A stretch of 11,479 nt of DNA, from assembly GCA_934597165.1 (NCBI GenBank), contig CAKTQP010000056.1, forward strand, positions 1-11,479, written 5' to 3'. The position numbers and the translations under genes are program-made. The stretch comes from an uncultured Oscillospiraceae bacterium. GTDB taxonomy: Bacteria; Bacillota; Clostridia; Oscillospirales; Oscillospiraceae. The notes under the pieces were generated by a model. It did no database searches and had not been told where the DNA came from. It worked only from the letters and a program-made list of their open reading frames with translations. This document shows, one piece after another, positions 1 to 5,751 of this stretch (position 1 is its first letter; each line of letters starts with the position of its first letter).

Positions 1-396
1 ACCCTCGACCACTTCTTCGGTCTTGACGCTGTCGCCAAGGACATCCAGCAGGTTGATGACCTTCATGTTCTTGTTGGTGGCATTTTTCAGAGCATCGTCC
101 ACCCAGCCATCGGACTCGCCGCCCACATAGATGAACAGGTCGCAGTCGGAGATTTTGACAATGTCATCGGCAGTGGGCTGATAGCTGTGCAGGTCAACGC
201 CGTTATTAAGCAGCATCGTGACTTCGGCGTTATCGGCTTTGTCACCTAAAATCTCACGCACCCAGTCATATTCGGGGAAAATGGTGGTGACAATGCTCAG
301 TTTGTCGGTTTTGTTGGTATCGTTCTGCTTTCCGCAGCCGGCAAGAGCGCCGACGAGCATCAAAAGCGCAAGCAGCAGCGCAGTTATTTTTTTCAT
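1..396 (-). CDS. znuA: Zinc ABC transporter substrate-binding lipoprotein (ZnuA/AdcA-like), N-terminal part
   Basis: This is the extracytoplasmic metal-binding component of a zinc (possibly manganese) ABC transporter. Only the first 132 residues are present because the gene runs off the left edge. A lipoprotein signal peptide ends in the lipobox LAGC, with Cys21 as the likely lipidated residue. The mature part begins with the family's characteristic stretch IVTTIFPEYDWVREILG (residues 35-51). His70 in the segment DLHSYQPTADD matches the first metal-binding His of the cluster A-1 family. ATG is at 394-396, with a GGAGG ribosome site about 10 bases upstream. It is the third gene of a Fur-type regulator operon, so zinc repression is the natural expectation. 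Zinc rather than manganese is inferred from context; the later ligands lie outside the window. Confidence 0.9.
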   Translation of the reverse strand, partial: MKKITALLLALLMLVGALAGCGKQNDTNKTDKLSIVTTIFPEYDWVREILGDKADNAEVTMLLNNGVDLHSYQPTADDIVKISDCDLFIYVGGESDGWVDDALKNATNKNMKVINLLDVLGDSVKTEEVVEG

Positions 397-420
397 AGGG
401 TTTGTTACCTCCAGATCATG

Positions 421-520
421 ATAAGAACTTAAAAATGGGCGCAAAAATACAAGGGTAACAGCAACGCCGCAAAAGTCTATCCGAAAACAGATAGACTACA
501 CCCTTGTAAAAAGTTCTTAT
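421..520. repeat. 100-bp element of three nested inverted repeats
   Basis: The element fills most of the gap between the small membrane-protein gene and znuA. The outer arms ATAAGAACTT (421-430) and AAGTTCTTAT (511-520) are perfect. The middle arms TACAAGGGT (448-456) and ACCCTTGTA (500-508) are perfect. The inner arms AGTCTATC (474-481) and GATAGACT (490-497) enclose an 8-base loop. Two readings are possible: a small dispersed palindromic element of MITE type, or a structured RNA in the operon that adjusts znuA expression. On the minus strand the inner hairpin is followed by only three T, so it would be a weak terminator. No target-site duplication is obvious. Confidence 0.7.
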
Positions 521-522
521 TT

Positions 523-819
523 TTAATCTGAAAGTTTGACCTTGAGAGAAACCAGTGTAAAGGTACGGGCAACCTCTATGCAGGAGGGAATAATCCGGCA
601 CAGAATATATAGAATCGCCGCTACGGTAGCTGCGGCGGAGCCAGCAAGCCCAATGCTTTTGAGCAGGTTTTCGCAGACATTGATCTGATGGCAGATGGCG
701 CAGTCCACGCCAGTACAGTCATGGTCGGATTCCGCTGCGATATAGGCAACAGAGGCCAGCATAACAAAGGCCAGCACTACGGCCAGCAAGCCCGTCATAA
801 AACGAAATTTCTTTGTCAA
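523..819 (-). CDS. Small two-helix membrane protein with His/Cys-rich loop, zinc-operon associated
   Basis: This is a 98-residue protein. The start is the TTG at 817-819, because AAAGGAGG lies 7 bases upstream; the longer reading frame to 951 would overlap the regulator gene. Two hydrophobic segments are visible (about 8-28 and 57-78). Between them is a loop with His33, Cys35, Cys40, Cys43, His44 and Cys49 (pattern HDC-x4-C-x2-CH-x4-C). This loop is expected outside the membrane and could bind metal. From memory, similar small proteins with an HDCTGxDC motif sit beside Fur-type regulators and zinc transport genes in clostridia, and are often annotated only as hypothetical. Its place between a Fur homologue and znuA supports a role in zinc handling, but the function is unknown. 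Confidence 0.8.
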   Translation of the reverse strand: MTKKFRFMTGLLAVVLAFVMLASVAYIAAESDHDCTGVDCAICHQINVCENLLKSIGLAGSAAATVAAILYILCRIIPSCIEVARTFTLVSLKVKLSD

Positions 820-841
820 GGTCTGTCCTCCTTTCCAATCG

Positions 842-1237
842 TTATTTTCCCTTGCAGTCCGAACAGGTTCCATAGAGGATCGTGTCAGTCGTGTCCAATA
901 TAAACTGTTCGCTCTGCGCCAAATGCTTTGCAAGCAAAGCTGCGTTACCATCTGCCATGTGAAAGGTCTTGCCGCATTTGATACAGCTCATGTGCAGCGC
1001 ACCTTTGCAGCTTTCGGCATCAAGGTATTGATAGTAGACCTCGCGCGTGCCGCTCTTGCTGCTCCGACGCACTTTTTCCTCTGTCTCTAACTGTGCAAGG
1101 TTTCGATATACGGCGCTCAGGCTGATTTTTTTATCTGCCAAAGCGTCCGCAATTTGCCGTGCGGACAACAGCTCGTCCGGGTGCTGACTCAAATAGGCAA
1201 GCAGAACCTTTCGCTGCCGCGTGCTATAGCTCTGCAA
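842..1237 (-). CDS. Fur-family metalloregulator, Zur-like
   Basis: This is a 131-residue DNA-binding repressor of the Fur superfamily. A winged helix fills the N-terminal half, with the recognition-helix region at about 38-52 (ISLSAVYRNLAQLE). The dimerisation and metal-binding half has His82 and the pair Cys85/Cys88 in HMSCIKCGKTFHM, plus a C-terminal pair Cys125/Cys128. The two CxxC pairs are the usual structural zinc site. The start is TTG at 1235-1237, preceded by GGAGGTG at 7 bases. Because znuA lies downstream in the same operon, a zinc-uptake (Zur) role is more likely than iron (Fur) or peroxide (PerR) sensing, but the subtype is inferred from context. An inverted repeat just upstream of the start suggests autoregulation. 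Confidence 0.9.
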   Translation of the reverse strand: MQSYSTRQRKVLLAYLSQHPDELLSARQIADALADKKISLSAVYRNLAQLETEEKVRRSSKSGTREVYYQYLDAESCKGALHMSCIKCGKTFHMADGNAALLAKHLAQSEQFILDTTDTILYGTCSDCKGK

Positions 1238-1252
1238 GTCACCGCACCTCCA

Positions 1253-1279
1253 ATTTGCATTTCATTCGCAAATATTATA
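1253..1279 (-). promoter_or_regulatory. Promoter -10 box and Fur/Zur-type operator of the zinc operon
   Basis: Read on the minus strand, a perfect -10 box TATAAT (1274-1279) is followed directly by the inverted repeat ATTTGC-N9-GCAAAT (1253-1273). The repeat would cover the transcription start, a classic place for Fur-family repression. A second related half-site with GCAAAT and TTGCAA character lies at about 1307-1320. No convincing -35 box is seen at 17 bases, so the promoter may be weak or of extended type. Confidence 0.6.
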
Positions 1280-1326
1280 ATCCAAGAAAGTCAATATGCG
1301 AGCTGTTCGCAAATTGCAAGCTTTCA

Positions 1327-1383
1327 ATGAACACAGCTACCGCGAAAATCAAAACCACTTTTACTGTTGCCCAATATGTTTGA
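1327..1383 (+). pseudogene. Remnant resembling the N-terminus of a DUF4065 (SocA/Panacea-type antitoxin) protein
   Basis: An 18-codon reading frame runs from ATG 1327 to TGA 1381. It contains the string TTFTVAQYV, which resembles the start of DUF4065 proteins; these typically continue with a conserved lysine- and leucine-rich helix. Here a stop follows immediately and no continuation was recognised in any frame nearby. No ribosome site is visible. It is most likely a fragment left by deletion. The assignment rests on a short match and is tentative. Confidence 0.35.
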
Positions 1384-1444
1384 CTGCGTATTTTAGGACT
1401 ACAATTTATGGATGTTGGAGTTGCCACTTGTCCAGATGTAGGAA

Positions 1445-1588
1445 ATGCTCGGCAAGGCAGGGTTTACCCTTTCCCATTCAAGCAAATTCGATATCATTGT
1501 AGAATATTTTGTCGAACGAGGAAACTATAATGTGTATGAAATCAACGAGGCACTGTTTGCCTTTGACCAGAGCTTGATCGGAGCATAA
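1445..1588 (+). pseudogene. Unrecognised short coding remnant (47 residues)
   Basis: The frame from ATG 1445 to TAA 1586 gives 47 residues with protein-like composition (for example KFDIIVEYFVERGNYNVYEI). An in-frame stop precedes it at 1439. The only upstream purine stretch is a weak GTAGGAA directly against the ATG, so translation from here is doubtful. It lies among other broken plus-strand fragments and may be the C-terminal end of a lost gene. I do not recognise the family. Confidence 0.3.
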
Positions 1589-1616
1589 GGACAAAGAAAT
1601 GTCGCTTTCCATGCGC

Positions 1617-1649
1617 TATGGCTGTAAGGTGCGAAACCGAGCAGCCATA
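1617..1649 (+). repeat. Inverted repeat upstream of the ImmA-like fragment
   Basis: TATGGCTG (1617-1624) and CAGCCATA (1642-1649) form a perfect 8-bp stem with a 17-base loop. It is followed by ATCTTTT and then a good ribosome site GGGAGGA (1657-1663) before ATG 1671. It could be a weak terminator or part of the leader of the lost gene. Confidence 0.4.
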
Positions 1650-1670
1650 ATCTTTTGGGAGGACAAGCAT

Positions 1671-1804
1671 ATGAGAAAGAATTTACTTTCTGTGGTGTCT
1701 TTGGTGTTTCAAGATCGGTAGCTGCTATCCGCTTGGAACAACTGGGCTATCTGAACCGGAAAATGTATTATGAATATCGTGATCCATTGGAGGTGTGGCC
1801 ATGA
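1671..1804 (+). pseudogene. Remnant of an ImmA/IrrE-type metallopeptidase C-terminus
   Basis: In the frame ending at TGA 1802-1804, from about 1700, the translation contains FGVSRSVAAIRLEQLGYL. This closely resembles the C-terminal helical motif of ImmA/IrrE (DUF955) proteins found in phage regulation and toxin-antitoxin loci. The only ATG with a ribosome site (1671, GGGAGGA 7 bases upstream) is in another frame and stops after 16 codons, so the gene is frameshifted and has lost its HExxH peptidase part. A further start overlaps the stop (ATGA at 1801) but gives only 20 codons. Confidence 0.5.
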
Positions 1805-1813
1805 GCAGGAATA

Positions 1814-2256
1814 TCAGAGTATCGGAACCATCTGCGGAAATGCACTATCACCAATCGACGTAAAACCTTCTTCAACTACAACCTTTGTAATTTTTTCTCT
1901 GTACTCAGCCCACGGACGGGTATCATTTTGATTGTATAATTATTAGCCGTTCCGTCATCTTCAACTGTTCCATCATCTGTGATTGCATTGTAATCCGCCA
2001 TTGCACCTGAACCTTCGATGCTCAGTGTATATGTAGGATTCTCCGCAGCCGTATTGTTTTGTTCCACTTCCCAAGAAACACTTTCCGTCTGACCTTCTGC
2101 ACCGCAAGGGCCGCTTGTTGCTGCATTTTGCGCCAGCACAGCCAAGGTAGACGTATTCCCCACCGTTTCCGCAAACGCCGTGACCGCCGAAGCAGGCACC
2201 ATGGAGACGGCCATACAGCCCGCCACTAGCAAACTTACTACACGTTTTGGTTTCAT
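1814..2256 (-). pseudogene. Frameshifted, truncated BspA-like secreted surface protein
   Basis: ATG 2254-2256 follows the ribosome site AGGGAGG. The open frame (126 codons, ending at 1876) begins with a clear Sec signal peptide of about 30 residues ending AFAE. It continues with LSIEGSGAMADYN, typical of the segment before leucine-rich repeats in BspA-like clostridial surface proteins. After about residue 111 the sense continues in another frame (RPWAEYREKITKVVVEEG, then FTSIGDSAF), the usual entry into BspA repeats. One indel at about 1931-1945 therefore breaks the gene. After SAF the similarity stops at about 1837, where the sequence runs into the ImmA-like remnants, and a TGA follows at 1814. 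A working product would normally be several hundred residues. Surface-adhesin function is inferred from family and riboswitch context. Confidence 0.75.
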
Positions 2257-2316
2257 AAACTTTTTCCTCCCTTATGAAGTATCCCAAACGCTTTTCCCTG
2301 CACCCGCCGCAAATGT

Positions 2317-2356
2317 AAAAAGGCGCCGCACCTGCCCCGAAAGGCTGGTGTGACGC
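2317..2356 (-). terminator. Intrinsic terminator in the riboswitch leader
   Basis: On the minus strand the arms at 2342-2356 and 2323-2337 pair over 15 positions with two mismatches around a UUCG tetraloop (2338-2341). A C and five T follow (2317-2321). It lies between the c-di-GMP aptamer and the BspA-like start codon, exactly where a riboswitch expression platform is expected. Confidence 0.85.
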
Positions 2357-2374
2357 TGTGGTGTACTTCTGGGG

Positions 2375-2446
2375 AAGTGCAGCTGGCTGCCCGGTCTGGG
2401 CCCTTTAGCTTTGCGTCGCAGCCTTCCAGCTGGTTTGCCGATTCTT
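2375..2446 (-). ncRNA. Cyclic di-GMP-I (GEMM-I) riboswitch aptamer
   Basis: On the minus strand the hallmarks of the GEMM-I class occur in order. GGCAAACC is at 2432-2439. Next is a short hairpin with a GGAA (GNRA) tetraloop (2419-2432, stem CAGCU/GGCUG). The invariant GACGCAAAGC follows at 2408-2417, then a second hairpin with stem GCCC/GGGC (2389-2401), and finally AGCCAGCTGC (2379-2388), matching the conserved AGCC(A/G)G block. In known aptamers the tetraloop docks on the second helix. The closing stem between the 5' GGCAA and the 3' end pairs poorly here (only GCA/UGC is clear), so binding may be weakened. In clostridia this class often controls surface proteins, which fits the BspA-like gene 120 bases downstream. 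Confidence 0.85.
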
Positions 2447-2477
2447 CTGTTTTGAGGGGGGTGCTCTTTTGCATTTT

Positions 2478-2503
2478 ATTATACCCCCCTATATAAAAAT
2501 CAA
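2478..2503 (-). promoter_or_regulatory. Promoter of the riboswitch-controlled gene
   Basis: The minus strand has a perfect -10 box TATAAT (2478-2483) preceded by six G. The best -35 candidate is TTGATT (2498-2503), but its spacing is only 14 bases. Transcription would start near 2471, about 25 bases before the aptamer. Confidence 0.55.
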
Positions 2504-2625
2504 GGGGTTTTCCATGAGTTTGTCATTTGTAACAAATGCAGTCTATTTTTTAGTGCGATTTGACGGGGGGTGGGGGGCCTCTCAGTTAAAGACTTTGGCT
2601 GAGAGGGTTAGGCCATTACTAAGAA
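2504..2625. other. Intergenic stretch without a gene
   Basis: No reading frame with a ribosome site is seen. The stretch contains a G-rich run (2565-2577) and an inverted repeat CCTCTCAG (2578-2585) / CTGAGAGG (2599-2606) with a 13-base loop, which may be debris of a small dispersed repeat. It separates the divergent riboswitch promoter from the end of the deacetylase gene. Confidence 0.5.
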
Positions 2626-2664
2626 AACGCCGCCGCACAGGTCGCAATTCTGTGCAGCGGCGTT
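2622..2664 (-). terminator. Terminator at the end of the PTS/deacetylase operon
   Basis: The arms 2650-2664 and 2626-2640 pair over 15 bp (one G-U) with a 9-base loop. On the minus strand the stem ends in GTT and is followed by TTCTTAG. It lies 41 bases after the ChbG-type stop codon. Confidence 0.9.
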
Positions 2665-2704
2665 CCTATGGAGGATGATAAAGTATCACTTGGAAATGGC
2701 GCAG

Positions 2705-3511
2705 TTATTCGTACAGGGCATCAAAGTTGGTCAGTTCCACCTCATGCTCATCCAGCCAGCGACGAACCTGCGGGTCACACAGGGTCGCCAGATCACGGCA
2801 GCGGGGCAGGGTCAGGGAAGTATTGTCCAGAAGGTACTGATCCAGATAACCCGGATGGAAATGTAGGATATTGTACTCGTAGGGAGAGCTCAGGATGCCG
2901 AAGCGGTCTTCCAGCCAGTCCTCCGGGCGGCTGCCCCGGTTCAAAATCTCCATTGCGTTGCTGTTGCCCAGACTGAACAGCTCGCAGGCCGGTTTCATCG
3001 GCAGTTCTTCGGCCAGCGTATCGCCCATGTTATGGATGCCCAGCTTCTTTCCGATATCCCGGAACGCCTGCTCCATGGGCCTTGTCATGGCGCTGTGGCC
3101 CTCAAAATGCCGGGGATAATGTCCCACAAGTTCTTTGTGCCGGTTCAGCTGGGCCATGGTCTCGGTATACAGGTCCTCATAGCTGGGGTAAACTTCGCCC
3201 TTGCATTTGGCATCATTGGGATTCTCGCTCTTCCACAGATAGCTGCGGTAGAACATTCCCTCTTCGTTTACCAGCGTGGGCACCTTTTCCGGGGCGCTGA
3301 CGGGGCGGTACTGCACAAAATTGGTGTGCTGGACCAGCGGCACCTCCGGGCACTCGCTCTGCCAGAGTTTCACCGCATGGGGGACGGCGGCCATGTTGCT
3401 CATCAGCGAGAGGGTGCAGACCACGCCCTCCTTATAGGCTTTGATGACACCATAGTTGTATGCCTCACTGAAGCCGAAATCATCGGCTACTACGATCAAC
3501 TTCTTGCTCAT
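2705..3511 (-). CDS. ChbG/YdjC-family carbohydrate deacetylase
   Basis: This is a 268-residue cytoplasmic enzyme of the YdjC/ChbG family, which removes an acetyl group from N-acetylated oligosaccharides such as chitobiose phosphate. The N-terminal strand ends in the metal/catalytic motif ADDFG (Asp10, Asp11). His62 (VQHTN) and His139 (EGHSAM) are the expected metal-binding histidines, and HFHPGY (His217, His219) is the conserved C-terminal motif. The region around His139 differs from the more usual DxHxHxH arrangement, so substrate preference may differ from ChbG. The gene starts 17 bases after the NagA-type stop and closes the operon. It presumably acts on the sugar imported by the upstream PTS, before or beside NagA. 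Family assignment is firm; the substrate is not known. Confidence 0.9.
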   Translation of the reverse strand: MSKKLIVVADDFGFSEAYNYGVIKAYKEGVVCTLSLMSNMAAVPHAVKLWQSECPEVPLVQHTNFVQYRPVSAPEKVPTLVNEEGMFYRSYLWKSENPNDAKCKGEVYPSYEDLYTETMAQLNRHKELVGHYPRHFEGHSAMTRPMEQAFRDIGKKLGIHNMGDTLAEELPMKPACELFSLGNSNAMEILNRGSRPEDWLEDRFGILSSPYEYNILHFHPGYLDQYLLDNTSLTLPRCRDLATLCDPQVRRWLDEHEVELTNFDALYE

Positions 3512-3528
3512 AGCTGTTTCCTTCGTCC

Positions 3529-4716
3529 TTATCGGTTCAGATAATCCGCATTGAAGATCTTACCCTCGGTGCTGCGGTCATAGACTTTCCGGCCCTCGGC
3601 GTAGGTGACCTGTGCCTGATAATCGTCGCTGATGACCACCAGATCTGCGTCTTTGCCCACTTCAATGGTACCCTTGCGGTCGGCAAAACCATACTTGATG
3701 CAGGGATTGAGGCAGGCCATCTTCAGGCAGGTCTCCAGCGGGATGCCAACATTGTTCACCAGATTTCCGATGTCGAACAGTACCGGCTGGCTGGAACCGC
3801 ACAGGCGGCCGGTATCGGTCAGAACAAAGCCCTCCGGGGTCACATTCAGGGCCATCCCCTCAAAGATGCCCTCATACTTGCCCACCGGTGCACCGGACAG
3901 AGCCGTACAGTCACTGACCATCATGAATTTGTCGGTGCTCTTGACCTTGAAGTAGATGCCCAGCATCTCATCGCAGATGTGCAGGCCGTCGCAGATCACC
4001 TCACAGGTAACGTTTTCATTGGTCAGGGCTGCTCCCAGACCGCCGATGTCCCGGTGATGCATATCGGTCATGACGTTGCCGGTATGGGTCGCCACACTGA
4101 TGCCCTTGGCATAGGCGGCCATGGCCTGCTTATAGTTGTTGTCACTGTGGGCGGCTGCCACTGTGATGCCCTGCGAGAGGAAATACTCGATGATGGGGTC
4201 CATCCCGGGGATCTCCGGTGCCAGTGCCACAAGACGCAGCCACCCGCCGCCGGCTTCCACCATGGCATGTGCCGTCTCCATACTTACCTCCGGCCAGCCG
4301 GTACGGATGCCTTTTTCACCGGTGCGGTTCAGCCAGGGGCCTTCGCTGTGGATACCCAGAATGGTTGCACCGTCCTGATCACCCTCTTTTGCCACCTCTG
4401 CTACCGCACGGATGGAATCCGGGTCGCACACCGTCGGGAAGATGTTCACGGTGCCCTGACTTGCCAGCCCCTTCAGATAACCTTTCACGGATGCGATCTG
4501 CTTTTCATGGGGGGCATTCTTATTCATGATATCATAACCGCAGGTGCCGTGGTTATGAGTATCAAAAATGCCGGGGATGATCCGCTGGTCGCCGTATTCA
4601 ATGGCTTCGGGGTCGGTCGTATTTTCTGCAAAGGCAGTGATCTTGCCGCCTTCCACAGTCAGCACACCTGCCTTGGGGCCTTTCGGCGTATAAATGCGGT
4701 TGGAATGCAGTTTCAT
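3529..4716 (-). CDS. nagA: N-acetylglucosamine-6-phosphate deacetylase (NagA-type amidohydrolase)
   Basis: This 395-residue TIM-barrel amidohydrolase removes acetate from an N-acetylated amino-sugar 6-phosphate. Key sites are visible: HNH (His54, His56) after the first strand, Glu125 in GIHSEGPWLN, His190 in AAAHSD, His211 in ATHTGN, His246 in CDGLH and the catalytic Asp269 in MMVSDCT. Length is normal for the family. The usual HLFNAM after the metal histidine reads HTGNVM here, so it is a divergent branch. GlcNAc-6-P, GalNAc-6-P or another N-acetylated sugar phosphate are all possible. The ATG lies 3 bases after the stop of the upstream gene, whose end contains the AAGGAG ribosome site, so translation is probably coupled. 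Confidence 0.9.
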   Translation of the reverse strand: MKLHSNRIYTPKGPKAGVLTVEGGKITAFAENTTDPEAIEYGDQRIIPGIFDTHNHGTCGYDIMNKNAPHEKQIASVKGYLKGLASQGTVNIFPTVCDPDSIRAVAEVAKEGDQDGATILGIHSEGPWLNRTGEKGIRTGWPEVSMETAHAMVEAGGGWLRLVALAPEIPGMDPIIEYFLSQGITVAAAHSDNNYKQAMAAYAKGISVATHTGNVMTDMHHRDIGGLGAALTNENVTCEVICDGLHICDEMLGIYFKVKSTDKFMMVSDCTALSGAPVGKYEGIFEGMALNVTPEGFVLTDTGRLCGSSQPVLFDIGNLVNNVGIPLETCLKMACLNPCIKYGFADRKGTIEVGKDADLVVISDDYQAQVTYAEGRKVYDRSTEGKIFNADYLNR

Positions 4717-4719
4717 AAT

Positions 4720-5661
4720 TCAGTTCTCCTTCTTATTTGCTTCCTGTTTTGCAAAATCGGCCAACGCCCGTTCCATCCGCTCCATCCGGGGCAGATCCAG
4801 TACGTGGTCCTGTGCACAGCAGGTATTCTCCACAACAAATTCGCCTTTTTCCACTCGTCCACAGCTGAGCATCATCCCTCTGGGAAAGAGCGCCAGCAGA
4901 TTCCGCTGCCGCTGTTCCTCCGGGTAGTTCCGGTCATAGACCTTATCCTCCGGCAGCAAACTGCACAGCTGTTCCGCCGCCTCTTTCCGGTACTCGCCGT
5001 GCGCCAGCGCCACCGCCGGGCCGCTGGTCAGATTGTCCAGCAGCAGAACAGTTGCCGCAGTTGGCACCTCCTGCGCCAGAAGCCGGAAGCCGTCATAGTT
5101 ATCCACTGCATGGTCACAGAAGGCAAAAGCGATGTTCTCCTCACCGCTCAGGTCCTCCGCCAGCTTTACGGCAGTGGCGACCGCACCGGAACAGCGGCTG
5201 AAGTTGCAGGGGCTTGCATGGGGCAGCAGCAGCCAGACACCTACCCCCGCCAGCAGCAGTGCCGCCAGCGTCCGGGGCAGCATGGCACCGGTTCCCCGTC
5301 CGGACCAGAACATCAGGCAGGCCGCTCCGAAACAGAGCAGTTCCAGCACGCATTGCAGTGCAAGGTCTCTCCCCCGCTGCTGAACATTTTTGTCCGGATG
5401 GAACGGATAGTATTTCTGGGGCCGCAGCGCCTTTGCCGGCGTATCAAAGGGGACCGCAATGACGACCTTTGCATTTGCCAGATCCCCGGCAATCAGGTTT
5501 TCGATCTTGGAAAACCGTCCTTCCCTCTGTTGAACCCGCACCGGCCAGCCCAGCGGCGGTAGGCTCTCGTTGAGCTGCTGGGCAAAAAGATATTTCTGCT
5601 TTGCAGTGCGCCGTTTGCCCAGGGTGACACCATACAGCATCATCAGGTCTTGCAATGTCAT
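4720..5661 (-). CDS. M28-peptidase-like membrane protein, apparently without catalytic residues
   Basis: This 313-residue protein is of uncertain function. Residues 53-74 (ENLIAGDLANAKVVIAVPFD) resemble the first strands of M28 zinc aminopeptidases, but the usual H-x-D reads FD. Two hydrophobic segments follow (about 99-119 and 128-147), forming a membrane hairpin inserted into the fold. Next, NFSRCSGAVATAVKLAEDL takes the place of the M28 DDNxSG helix, and NIAFAFCDH the place of the strand that normally ends in the catalytic EE pair. The metal ligands therefore seem to be lost, and a pseudoenzyme or structural role is more likely than proteolysis. It lies between eiiD and nagA. AGAAGGAG is placed well before the ATG, and a strong hairpin sits just upstream. 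Confidence 0.7.
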   Translation of the reverse strand: MTLQDLMMLYGVTLGKRRTAKQKYLFAQQLNESLPPLGWPVRVQQREGRFSKIENLIAGDLANAKVVIAVPFDTPAKALRPQKYYPFHPDKNVQQRGRDLALQCVLELLCFGAACLMFWSGRGTGAMLPRTLAALLLAGVGVWLLLPHASPCNFSRCSGAVATAVKLAEDLSGEENIAFAFCDHAVDNYDGFRLLAQEVPTAATVLLLDNLTSGPAVALAHGEYRKEAAEQLCSLLPEDKVYDRNYPEEQRQRNLLALFPRGMMLSCGRVEKGEFVVENTCCAQDHVLDLPRMERMERALADFAKQEANKKEN

Positions 5662-5678
5662 ATCCGTTCTCCTTCTAC

Positions 5679-5717
5679 AAAAAAGTCCGGCAGGAAGCGT
5701 TTTACTCCTGCCGGACT
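5679..5717 (-). terminator. Perfect terminator-like hairpin inside the gene cluster
   Basis: On the minus strand AGTCCGGCAGGA (5684-5695 complement) and its perfect partner (5706-5717) form a 12-bp stem with a 10-base loop, followed by six T (5679-5684). It lies between the EIID stop (5752) and the next ATG (5661). No promoter fits between the T run and that ribosome site, so it must act as a partial terminator or as an RNA end-protecting structure. Confidence 0.85.
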
Positions 5718-5751
5718 GCGGACCCCTTGCAGGATCAGGCGATCTGATTTT

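Noticed and set aside
416..601. Minus-strand frame of 61 codons
   Set aside because: Half of it is encoded by the nested inverted repeats and the rest overlaps the His/Cys-loop protein in another frame.
2253..2474. Minus-strand frame of 73 codons in front of the BspA-like gene
   Set aside because: It overlaps the c-di-GMP aptamer and terminator. The ATG sits at the predicted transcription start and has no ribosome site.
3979..5562. Plus-strand frame of 527 codons
   Set aside because: It lies opposite nagA and the M28-like gene, both of which have clear motifs, ribosome sites and tight operon spacing. Its translation is rich in His, Gln and Cys like a shadow frame.
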